A stretch of 7,722 nt of DNA from Myxococcales bacterium (GTDB lineage Bacteria; Myxococcota; Polyangia; Polyangiales; Polyangiaceae). Shown here one piece after another: positions 1-6,575 of the stretch (the stretch's first letter is position 1; every line of letters starts with the position of its first letter). The DNA lies in contig PLXW01000025.1 of assembly GCA_003151595.1 (NCBI GenBank), positions 1 through 7,722 on the forward strand, read 5' to 3'. Below the pieces are notes generated by a model, which was given only the letters and a program-made list of their open reading frames with translations, was not told the origin of the DNA and made no database searches. The position numbers and the translations under genes were made by a program.

Positions 1-944
1 TTGGTCAGCTCCGGCACCACCTGGAAAAGATCGCCGACGATGCCGTAGGTGGCCAGCTTGAAGATGGGCGCCTCGGGGTCCTTGTTGATGGCCACGATCG
101 TCTTCGACCCCTTCATGCCGGCGAGGTGCTGAATCGCGCCGCTGATGCCGATGGCGACGTACAGCTGCGGAGCCACCACGCGCCCCGTCTGACCGACCTG
201 AAGCTCCGGCGGAGCATAGCCCGCGTCGCACGCCGCGCGGCTCGCGCCGACCGCGGCGCCGATCAAATTCGCCAGCGGGTCGAGCACCTCGGCGAACTTC
301 TCCTTCAGCGCGCGACCGCCGGAGACGATGACGCGCGCTTCGCCCAGGTCGGGCCGCTCGCTCTTCGCCGCTTCGAGGCCCAGGAACTCCACGCGCGCCG
401 CCGCCGCATCGGGCGCCGCCGCGGCGACGTTCTCGATCGGGCTCGCGCCGCCCGAAGGCTCGGCCGCCGTGAACTCGCTCTGCCGCACGCTCACGACCTG
501 CACCGGCGTCGTGATCTCGCAGAGGCCGTAGGCGTTGCCGGCGTAGATGGGCCGCTTGTACGTGAGCTTCCCGCCTTCGCTCTTCACGCCCGAGATGTCC
601 GGCGCGTAGCCGGCGCCGAGCTTCGCGGCCACGCGCGGCGCGACGTCCTTGCCGAACGAGCTCGCCGTGATCGCGACCACATCGTACCCGCCGCTCTTGG
701 CGACCGCGGCGATCGTCGGCGCGACGGCTTCGCACACGGGGTTCGCCAGCTTGGCGTCTTCCGCGGCGATGATCTTGGTGGCTCCGAACCCGGTGAGCTC
801 GGCGGCCGCGGCCTTCGCGGTCGAGCCCACGACGAGGATCGCGAACGGCAGCCCCGTGTTCCGGGCGAACGTAATGGCCGAGTGCGTCGACTTGCGCACG
901 TGCCCATCGTGAAGCTCTGCGACGAGGAGAATCTGAGTGCTCAT
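1..944 (-). CDS. etfA: Electron transfer flavoprotein subunit alpha, C-terminus cut by window edge
   Basis: This is the FAD-binding subunit of the soluble ETF heterodimer, which takes electrons from acyl-CoA and similar dehydrogenases and passes them to ETF:quinone oxidoreductase. The visible 314 residues have the usual two parts: an N-terminal alpha/beta domain (about 1-195) and the conserved FAD domain (about 200-314). The FAD domain contains GGR (209-211), GASRAA (233-238), VGQTGR (250-255), GISGAIQHLAG (266-276) and INKDPEAPIF (286-295). Residues R236, T253 and H273 align with human alpha R249, T266 and H286, which contact the flavin. Family proteins end a few residues after the last visible motif (VVPELT), so only a short tail should be missing. 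The ATG at 944 is preceded by GGAG with a 5-base spacing, a good ribosome site. It lies 28 bases downstream of etfB in the same direction, the normal etfBA order. No key FAD residue appears to be lost. Confidence 0.97.
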   Translation of the reverse strand, partial: MSTQILLVAELHDGHVRKSTHSAITFARNTGLPFAILVVGSTAKAAAAELTGFGATKIIAAEDAKLANPVCEAVAPTIAAVAKSGGYDVVAITASSFGKDVAPRVAAKLGAGYAPDISGVKSEGGKLTYKRPIYAGNAYGLCEITTPVQVVSVRQSEFTAAEPSGGASPIENVAAAAPDAAAARVEFLGLEAAKSERPDLGEARVIVSGGRALKEKFAEVLDPLANLIGAAVGASRAACDAGYAPPELQVGQTGRVVAPQLYVAIGISGAIQHLAGMKGSKTIVAINKDPEAPIFKLATYGIVGDLFQVVPELT

Positions 945-972
945 GTTGGCTCCGCTTGTCCTTGTCGTGCTC

Positions 973-1794
973 TCAGAGAACCTTGGCTTCGGTCTTGAGC
1001 TTCGTGACGAGCTCCGCGACCGTCTTCACCTTCACGCCCGCCTTGCGACCGGCGGGCGCTTCGAAGCCCGTGTACTTGATCTTCATCGCGACGTCGGCCG
1101 CGAGATCCGAGAGCTTCTCTTCGGTGAGCGGCTTCTTCTTCGCCGCCATGATGGCCATGAGCGCCGCGAAGCGAACACCGTCGGCGTAAGCGTGGTTCGG
1201 CGAGTGGACCGACTGCACCGCGTGCGGCGCGACGATCCGGAGATCGACCGACACCACCGCCGGGAGCGTGACCCTCAGCTTGATCGTGCCGCCGTCGACC
1301 TCGCGCCCCACGACGAGCTTCGTGTCGCCTTCGCTCTTGATCGACCCGGCGAACGTCGCCTGCGGCCAGCCTAGGTACTCGGCGAGGAGCTGCGCGACCT
1401 GGTTCGAGTCGCCGTCGACCTGCTGCTTGCCGAGCAGCACGAGGTCCGGCTTCTCCTTCTCGACGAGCGCCTTCAACGCGCGCGCCACGAGGTCTCCGTC
1501 GAGCTGATCGTCGGTCGCATCGACGCGGATCGCGCGATCGGCGCCCGTCGCGAGCATTTGCCGCAAGCTCGACTCGGTCTCTTTCGGACCGAACGTCACG
1601 ACCACGACCTCTCCCGCGCGGGTCTTCGGCGTGGCGCCGTTCTCCGTGAGGCGAAGCGCGGTCTCGACGGCGTACTCGTCGAACGGGTTCGGCTTCCACT
1701 CGAGGCCGGTGGTCTCGACCTTGGGGCCGGTGACCTTCACCTTGTTGGCGTTGTCGGGATCGGCGACTCGCTTGAGGGGGACCAGGATTTTCAC
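973..1794 (-). CDS. etfB: Electron transfer flavoprotein subunit beta
   Basis: This is the AMP-binding partner of EtfA, 273 residues long, slightly more than the roughly 250-260 typical of the family. Family signatures are MKILVPLKRV at the start, NPFDEYAVE (36-44), GADRAIRVD (84-92), the AMP-site segment LVLLGKQQVDGDSNQ (118-132), LGWPQATFA (141-149), REVDGG (164-169), LPAVVSVDLR (177-186), AAKKKPL (217-223) and RKAGVKV (250-256). The start is a GTG at 1792-1794, preceded by a purine-rich tract (GAGAAGAGAGAGAA) that serves as the ribosome site. Between LRI and the KKK motif there are about 31 residues where human ETF-beta has about 14. The enlargement is next to the recognition loop that docks partner dehydrogenases. 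The loop leucine seems to be kept (L212, in RFAALMAIM). The gene starts 37 bases after the amidohydrolase stop and ends 28 bases before etfA, so it is probably cotranscribed with etfA at least. Confidence 0.97.
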   Translation of the reverse strand: MKILVPLKRVADPDNANKVKVTGPKVETTGLEWKPNPFDEYAVETALRLTENGATPKTRAGEVVVVTFGPKETESSLRQMLATGADRAIRVDATDDQLDGDLVARALKALVEKEKPDLVLLGKQQVDGDSNQVAQLLAEYLGWPQATFAGSIKSEGDTKLVVGREVDGGTIKLRVTLPAVVSVDLRIVAPHAVQSVHSPNHAYADGVRFAALMAIMAAKKKPLTEEKLSDLAADVAMKIKYTGFEAPAGRKAGVKVKTVAELVTKLKTEAKVL

Positions 1795-1831
1795 GGTTCT
1801 CTCTCTTCTCGGGTGCGCAATGAATCGCGGT

Positions 1832-3973
1832 TCAGTTTTGGCTCTTAGGGGGCGTGGCGCCCTGTGTCAACTGCGGCCCTGTCTGGGACATGGGTGCCGG
1901 TAGCACGCCGACGGTCTGAAATACGTCTTTCGAAGGGAAGAGGACACCCCCGCGAAGAGTCGTCACCACATTGGCAACGTCTCCGATGCGCGCAAGTGGA
2001 TCGCCGTCGACCACGAAAAGGTCGGCCGTCTTCCCGACGGTGACCGAGCCGCTCGTCTTGTCGGCCTTCATCACGCGCGCCGGCTCGATCGTCGCCATGC
2101 GGATGGCATCGATCGGCGCGATGCCCCCTTTCACGAACAGCTCGAGCTCGCGATCGAGCATGAGCCCCGCGAGCGCGTCGGTCCCGGCGACGACCTGAAT
2201 CTTGTGCTCGTGGAGCACGCGCGCCATCGCGATCATCTTGTCGAACGACCGGCGATAGAGGTCTTCCTTGCCGACCATCGGGAGCCCGCCCGTCAGATAG
2301 CCGCGCTGAGTCTGAAGCGGCAGGCGCGCCACCATCGACTCGTACCCCGGCGCGATCTTCCCCTGCTCGAAGACGTACGTCTCCTCGAACGTCCCCAGCG
2401 TGGGATCGGTCACGGTGTGGTGCGCGCGCAGGAGCGCGAAGAAGTCCTCCGCCTCCTTCGACTTGAAATCGAAGTCGGCCGCCTTGTCGCCGACGATCGA
2501 GAAGCGCGCGAGCGTGCGCGTGTCGGTGTCGTGATCGGCGAAGAAGTTCAAGAGGAGCTGGTTCACGTGCTCCACGCCGTCGTACCCGGCGCGCACCGCT
2601 TCGTTCGCCAGCATGTGCACCGGGATGTGCCCGGTCACGCTCATGCCGCGCGCGTGCGCTTCCTTCGCCAGCACGGGGACGAGCTCCGGCTTCATCGAGT
2701 TGTAGATCTTGATGCCGTCGTAGTGACGCTTGGCGAAGAACTCGACCGCGGACTTCGCCTCGGCCTCGGTCTCGGCGGTGATCGTGCTCGACGCGGCCTT
2801 CTCGCCGCGCCCCTCGATGAAGCCCATCCGGAAGACGTGCGGGCCGATGGCGGTGCCGTCGTCGTAGCGCTTCTTGAAGTCGTCGAGCTGATCGGGATCG
2901 TTGCCGACGTCGCGCACGGTCGTGACGCCCGACGCGATGTTCAGCGGCCCGTCGGGCTGCGAGAGGTGCGCGTGCATGTCCCAGAGCCCGGGAAGGAGCG
3001 CCTTGCCCGCGAGGTCGATCGTCTCCGCCCCCGCCGGGATCTTCGTGGTCTTCGTCGCGCCCACCGCGCGGATCGTGTCGCCCACGACCACCACCGTCTG
3101 ATCGGCGAGCCACTTCCCCTGCATCACGTCGAGCACGCGCGCGTGCGTGAGCGCGAGCCCGGCCGCTGGCGGCGTGTGGGCCAGGCTCTTGGCGACGGCG
3201 AGGTCGCGCGCGCGATCGAGGTCGCGCTGCTTGGCGACGAGCGGATCGATCGCGCTCTCCCATCCTTCCGGGACGACCGAGAAGTACGGCGTGACGTAGC
3301 CGAACCAGCTCCCGTCGTCGTTCATCCACACGGGCGTGGGGATCAGGTCGATCCCCGTGATCGCGTAGCCGACGAGGTGCTTCTGCTCGCCGTGCGCGCT
3401 CACAGTCGCGTCGCCCGTTCGCTCGACGTGCGCTTCTCCACTCGGCAAGAGGGGGAGCGTCCCGCCGGCTTTCAACGCCGCCGTCGCCAGCATCCCCAGC
3501 GTGTCGATCGTCTCGCACACCGGCACGAAGAACGCGGCGCCGCTGACGGCGCGGTCGCCGCTCTCTTCGTGGCTCTTCCAGCGCGCGTGCCCGGCGTCGA
3601 TGGCGAACGACTCGTCGACCGGCGTGCTGAACGTGTGATGCCCGTGCGCGTCGAACGACGCCAGCGTCCCGTCCGGCGCCAGGCGAATCGTGGCGTCGAT
3701 ATGCGCGCCTCGACCGTTCTCGAGCACGTCGAGCGCCGAGGTGATCGTCCCGTCCGGAGCGGTGGTGAGGACGTCCGTTCCTGAGGGGCGCGTCAAGCTC
3801 ACCACCACGCGACGCACGGACGTGGGCGCCGCGGCGGCCGAGGGCGCGCGCTGGGGGAGCGTCGCCGGCGGAGGCGTGGCAGGCGGCGCGTTCGCCGGGG
3901 GCTCGGCTCCGCAGGCAGCGAGAGCGAGAAAGAGCGGCGCGGCGACGGCGATTCGCGTCAGAAAGAGGCGCAT
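1832..3973 (-). CDS. Lipoprotein metal-dependent amidohydrolase (imidazolonepropionase-like) with N-terminal extension
   Basis: This is a 713-residue exported protein. Residues 1-21 form a lipoprotein signal peptide with lipobox LAAC, Cys21 being the lipidated residue. A Pro/Ala-rich tether follows (22-50). Residues about 51-270 form an unassigned domain that looks beta-rich. From about 272 to 680 there is a COG1228-type amidohydrolase barrel. The metal-site residues are all visible: HAH (H334, H336), a candidate carboxylated lysine in GIKIY (K422), TGHIP (H449), VEHVNQ (H469) and GTDAL (D599). This is the full binuclear set, so an active hydrolase is likely. Characterised relatives include dipeptidases, prolidases and imidazolonepropionase, so the substrate cannot be named from sequence. 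The last 30 residues are a polar tail. The ATG at 3973 is chosen because it begins the signal peptide. The frame stays open to 4252, but that stretch overlaps nadB and encodes nothing recognisable. The ribosome site is weak (AGG 10 bases upstream). Cell-envelope location is inferred from the lipobox. Confidence 0.9.
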   Translation of the reverse strand: MRLFLTRIAVAAPLFLALAACGAEPPANAPPATPPPATLPQRAPSAAAAPTSVRRVVVSLTRPSGTDVLTTAPDGTITSALDVLENGRGAHIDATIRLAPDGTLASFDAHGHHTFSTPVDESFAIDAGHARWKSHEESGDRAVSGAAFFVPVCETIDTLGMLATAALKAGGTLPLLPSGEAHVERTGDATVSAHGEQKHLVGYAITGIDLIPTPVWMNDDGSWFGYVTPYFSVVPEGWESAIDPLVAKQRDLDRARDLAVAKSLAHTPPAAGLALTHARVLDVMQGKWLADQTVVVVGDTIRAVGATKTTKIPAGAETIDLAGKALLPGLWDMHAHLSQPDGPLNIASGVTTVRDVGNDPDQLDDFKKRYDDGTAIGPHVFRMGFIEGRGEKAASSTITAETEAEAKSAVEFFAKRHYDGIKIYNSMKPELVPVLAKEAHARGMSVTGHIPVHMLANEAVRAGYDGVEHVNQLLLNFFADHDTDTRTLARFSIVGDKAADFDFKSKEAEDFFALLRAHHTVTDPTLGTFEETYVFEQGKIAPGYESMVARLPLQTQRGYLTGGLPMVGKEDLYRRSFDKMIAMARVLHEHKIQVVAGTDALAGLMLDRELELFVKGGIAPIDAIRMATIEPARVMKADKTSGSVTVGKTADLFVVDGDPLARIGDVANVVTTLRGGVLFPSKDVFQTVGVLPAPMSQTGPQLTQGATPPKSQN

Positions 3974-4055
3974 GGGCGCGCAGCCTAGCAGACGGCGCGT
4001 CTGCCCCTTACGTGCGGCGCGGTCCTTACGATGTAGTGCTAAGGTCCGCGCGCGA
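3974..4055. promoter_or_regulatory. Divergent intergenic region between the amidohydrolase gene and nadB
   Basis: These 82 bases must carry the start signals for nadB (plus strand) and for the leftward amidohydrolase gene, possibly including etfBA. I could not identify a convincing -35/-10 pair on either strand. TACGAT at 4028-4033 is a loose -10 match for nadB without a properly spaced -35. What can be seen is a perfect dyad at 3988-4004, two CCTTACG heptamers (4006-4012 and 4024-4030), and a short inverted pair CCTTA/TAAGG (4024-4028 and 4040-4044). The nadB ribosome site is probably AAGG at 4041-4044, 11 bases before the ATG, a rather long spacing. The promoter role is inferred from gene orientation alone. 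Confidence 0.5.
3988..4004. repeat. Perfect 17-bp dyad (7-bp arms, 3-bp centre) upstream of the amidohydrolase gene
   Basis: The sequence is GCAGACG-GCG-CGTCTGC, with both 7-base arms exactly complementary. It lies 14 bases upstream of the amidohydrolase ATG on the minus strand and 51 bases upstream of the nadB ATG. It could be an operator for a dimeric regulator, or a hairpin in the 5' leader of the amidohydrolase mRNA that sits beside the weak AGG ribosome site. Perfect dyads of this size do arise by chance in GC-rich DNA, so a function is inferred only from its position. Confidence 0.45.
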
Positions 4056-5693
4056 ATGCCCATTACGTGCGAGACCCTCGTCATCGGCAGCGGGATCGCC
4101 GGCCTGTCGTTCGCGCTCGAAGCGGCGGCGCACGGCGACGTGGTGCTGGTGACGAAGCGCTCGCGCGACGAGTCGAACACGAAGTACGCGCAGGGGGGGA
4201 TCGCCGCGGTCCTGGCGGCCGGTGACTCGTTCGAGGCGCACATCCAGGACACGCTCGTCGCCGGCGCCGGGCTGAGTCACGAGCGCGTGGTCGACCTGTG
4301 CGTGAAGGAGGGGCCGGCGCGCATCGCGATGCTCCAGTCGATCGGCGCGCGCTTCGACAAGAAGGAACCGAGCGAAGCGGGGCAGCCCGACGGCGACGTC
4401 GATCTCGATCTGCACCTCGAGGCCGCGCACAGCGCCCGTCGCATCGTGCACGCGAAGGACATGACGGGGCGCGAAGTGGAGCGCGCTCTGCTGGAGGCCA
4501 TCGCTGCGCAGCCGCGCGTGCGCGTCCTCGAAGAGCACATGGCGATCGATCTCCTCACGCTCGCCCGCTACGGCGGCCCGGAGATCTGCGCCGGCGCGTA
4601 CGTGCTCGACGTCGCGGCCGGGCGCGTGGAGACGATCCTCGCGCGATCGACCGTGCTCGCCACCGGCGGCGCGGGGAAGGTCTACCTCTATACGACCAAC
4701 CCCGACGTCGCGACGGGCGACGGCGTCGCCATGGCCTTCCGCGCCGGGGCCGAAGTGGCGAACATGGAATTCTACCAGTTCCATCCCACCTGCCTCTTTC
4801 ACCCGCAGGCCAAGAGCTTCCTCCTCAGCGAGGCGCTCCGCGGCGAAGGGGCGGTCCTCCGCCGCCTCGATGGCACGGCGTTCATGAAGAGCTACGACCC
4901 GCGCGCCGAGCTCGCGCCTCGCGACGTCGTGGCCCGCGCCGTCGACTTCGAGATGAAGCGCACCGGCGCCGATCACGTGTACCTCGACATCACCGACAAG
5001 AAGCCGTCGTTCGTGAAGGAGCGCTTCCCCGGCATCTACGCCGAGTGCCTTCGCTACGGCATCGACATCACGTCGCAGCCGATCCCGATCGTCCCTGCGG
5101 CGCACTTCGCGTGCGGCGGTGTCTCGACGGATCTCGAAGGGCGCACGACCATCCCCGGACTTTGGGCCATCGGCGAGTGCGCTTGCACCGGGCTTCACGG
5201 CGCGAATCGCCTGGCGTCGAACTCGCTGCTCGAAGGGATGGTCTTCGGTCACCGCGCGGCCGTGGCGCTGGCCGAAGAGAGCAAGGTGCGCGATCGCGGC
5301 AAGCCCTGGCCCGAGGTGCCGGAGTGGGACGCGGGCGCGGCGGGTGCCAGCGACGAAGCGGTCGTCATCACCCAGAGCTGGGACGAGCTGCGGCGCCTCA
5401 TGTGGAACTACGTCGGCATCGTGCGCAGCGACAAGCGCCTCCGCCGCGCGTCGCGACGCATCGCGCTGCTCCACGAAGAGATCGCCGAGTACTACTGGAA
5501 GTACTTCGTCACCCGCGATTTCCTCGAGCTGCGGAACATCGCCACCGTCGCCGAGCTCGTCGTCGAGTGCGCGGCGGCGCGTCACGAGAGCCGCGGCCTC
5601 CACTACACGATCGATCACCCCGCGCTCGATCCGGCGCAAGCGCGCGACATGGTCGTGAAGCGCGGCGTCCCGGCGCACCTCCGCGGACGCTGA
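4056..5693 (+). CDS. nadB: L-aspartate oxidase
   Basis: This 545-residue flavoenzyme oxidises L-aspartate to iminoaspartate, the first step of de novo NAD synthesis. NadA then condenses the product to quinolinate; no nadA or nadC lies in this window. The N-terminus carries the FAD dinucleotide-binding motif GSGIAG (11-16), followed by TKYAQGGIAAVL (42-53). Active-site residues match the E. coli enzyme one for one: E122 (LEAAHS), H243 (QFHPT), R289 (LAPRD), H350 (PAAHFACGGV) and R385 (GANRLASNS). Related fumarate reductase and succinate dehydrogenase flavoproteins share the fold, but the LEAAHS and AAHFACGGV segments and the helical C-terminus (about 435-540) favour NadB. The segment around E122 reads LEAAHS, where E. 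coli has REGGHS, a mild variation. The ATG at 4056 leads directly into the FAD motif; further upstream the same frame is only noncoding and opposite-strand sequence. The CPBP gene starts 12 bases downstream. Confidence 0.96.
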   Translation: MPITCETLVIGSGIAGLSFALEAAAHGDVVLVTKRSRDESNTKYAQGGIAAVLAAGDSFEAHIQDTLVAGAGLSHERVVDLCVKEGPARIAMLQSIGARFDKKEPSEAGQPDGDVDLDLHLEAAHSARRIVHAKDMTGREVERALLEAIAAQPRVRVLEEHMAIDLLTLARYGGPEICAGAYVLDVAAGRVETILARSTVLATGGAGKVYLYTTNPDVATGDGVAMAFRAGAEVANMEFYQFHPTCLFHPQAKSFLLSEALRGEGAVLRRLDGTAFMKSYDPRAELAPRDVVARAVDFEMKRTGADHVYLDITDKKPSFVKERFPGIYAECLRYGIDITSQPIPIVPAAHFACGGVSTDLEGRTTIPGLWAIGECACTGLHGANRLASNSLLEGMVFGHRAAVALAEESKVRDRGKPWPEVPEWDAGAAGASDEAVVITQSWDELRRLMWNYVGIVRSDKRLRRASRRIALLHEEIAEYYWKYFVTRDFLELRNIATVAELVVECAAARHESRGLHYTIDHPALDPAQARDMVVKRGVPAHLRGR

Positions 5694-5705
5694 CGGCGGC
5701 AGACG

Positions 5706-6560
5706 ATGTTCGAAGGACCCGACGACGAAAAAGACGACGACGAGATCGCGTCCCCGCACGTCTCGCGCCCGATCTCGTTCCTCGCCGCCGCCGCGTGGAC
5801 GATCGCGATCGGGCTCATCTTGCCGCTGGCGATCTCGATCACCGAGGGGGCACGCCCCGGCGCGGCCGTCGACTCGGTCAACCTCACGGCGTGCATCGTG
5901 CTCGCGTACTCGGTGCTCGTCTTCGGCATCTTGCGCGTGTACGCGCCGCACGCGTCGGTGCGCGACGTGCTCGGCGTCCGCCCGGCGTCGCCCGTCGCCT
6001 CGCTCCTGGCCATCCTCGCCGGCGCAGCGCTCATTCCGGCGCTCTCGGTCATCGACGACTTCATGGCCAAGCGGTTCCCGCTCGCGCCCGAGGAGCTCGA
6101 GCGGCTCGAGAAGATGATGACCACGACCACGATCGCCCAGCGGGTCGTGCTCATCGTCGGATTCGGAGTCGTGGTCCCGCTCGCAGAGGAGCTCTTCTTC
6201 CGCGGCGCCCTGTTCAGCGGCCTCCGTCGCGGGCGAGCCGAAGGGATCGCCGTGCTCGTGTGCGCGGCGTTCCAGGCCCTCTCGCACCTCGACCAGCGCT
6301 CGCTGCTGACGACGCTCGTCGTCGGCCTCTTCGCCTCGTGGCTTCGCGGCCGGAGCGGGAGCGTCGTGCCGTCGGCGCTGGCGATCGTCACGTACAACGC
6401 CGTGCAGGTGATGGCCGAGGTGATGGGGAAGGGGGACGTCACGTTCGGTCCCCGCATCGCGGTCGGGAGCGCCGTCGCGGCGGCGGTCTTCACGTGGGGC
6501 GCGGGGATGATCTTCGCGAGCGATTCACGCGCGGAGCGGGGACGATTGCTCGACGCGTGA
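5706..6560 (+). CDS. CPBP-family intramembrane metalloprotease-like protein (Abi/Rce1 type)
   Basis: This is a 284-residue membrane protein. An acidic cytoplasmic head (about 1-20, rich in Asp and Glu) is followed by hydrophobic segments near 22-46, 57-79, 96-116, 145-160, 178-192, 198-212, 219-237 and 252-270. The CPBP core is visible: motif 1 EELFFRG (161-167, with E161, E162 and R166) and motif 2 FQALSH (F189, H194). In motif 3 the asparagine is present (N231), but the histidine expected four residues earlier is isoleucine (I227). This may weaken or alter catalysis. Family members process prenylated or other membrane proteins, or act in bacteriocin immunity and stress responses; the substrate here is unknown. 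The gene starts 12 bases after the nadB stop with no clear Shine-Dalgarno sequence, suggesting cotranscription and translational coupling with nadB. No metabolic link with NAD synthesis is evident. Confidence 0.88.
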   Translation: MFEGPDDEKDDDEIASPHVSRPISFLAAAAWTIAIGLILPLAISITEGARPGAAVDSVNLTACIVLAYSVLVFGILRVYAPHASVRDVLGVRPASPVASLLAILAGAALIPALSVIDDFMAKRFPLAPEELERLEKMMTTTTIAQRVVLIVGFGVVVPLAEELFFRGALFSGLRRGRAEGIAVLVCAAFQALSHLDQRSLLTTLVVGLFASWLRGRSGSVVPSALAIVTYNAVQVMAEVMGKGDVTFGPRIAVGSAVAAAVFTWGAGMIFASDSRAERGRLLDA

Positions 6561-6575
6561 GCGCGGCGCGCTCAC
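6557..6575. terminator. Perfect 19-bp palindrome spanning both convergent stop codons; possible bidirectional terminator
   Basis: The sequence is GTGAGCGC-GGC-GCGCTCAC. As RNA it would form an 8-bp GC-rich stem with a 3-base loop on either strand. The left arm contains the TGA stop of the CPBP gene (6558-6560), and the right arm contains the TGA stop of the kinase gene as its complement (6572-6574). Neither side is followed by a T-run, so it is not a textbook intrinsic terminator. It could work with Rho, block read-through in both directions, or protect 3' ends. The role is inferred from its place at the convergent junction. Confidence 0.45.

Noticed and set aside
126..998. 290-codon plus-strand frame opposite etfA
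   Set aside because: It is antisense to the conserved FAD domain of EtfA and made of Arg/Ala-rich sequence without motifs.
941..1699. 252-codon minus-strand frame overlapping etfB in another frame
   Set aside because: It is same-strand but out of frame with etfB, Arg-rich and without family motifs; etfB explains this stretch completely.
2204..3784. 526-codon open frame on the plus strand opposite the amidohydrolase gene
   Set aside because: The product is Arg/Asp/Val-rich with no recognisable motif, and it lies antisense to a gene with clear catalytic residues. This is typical of chance open frames in GC-rich DNA.
3690..4055. 122-codon upstream extension of the nadB frame
   Set aside because: It runs through the amidohydrolase 5' end on the opposite strand and precedes the FAD motif, which in NadB lies close to the N-terminus.
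3974..4252. 93-codon upstream extension of the amidohydrolase frame
   Set aside because: It overlaps the start of nadB and would bury the lipoprotein signal peptide inside the protein. The ATG at 3973 gives a proper signal peptide with a lipobox.
4026..6287. 753-codon open frame on the minus strand opposite nadB and the CPBP gene
   Set aside because: It is extremely rich in Arg, Asp, Glu and His and spans two well-supported genes on the other strand. It is a mirror of their codon bias, not a gene.
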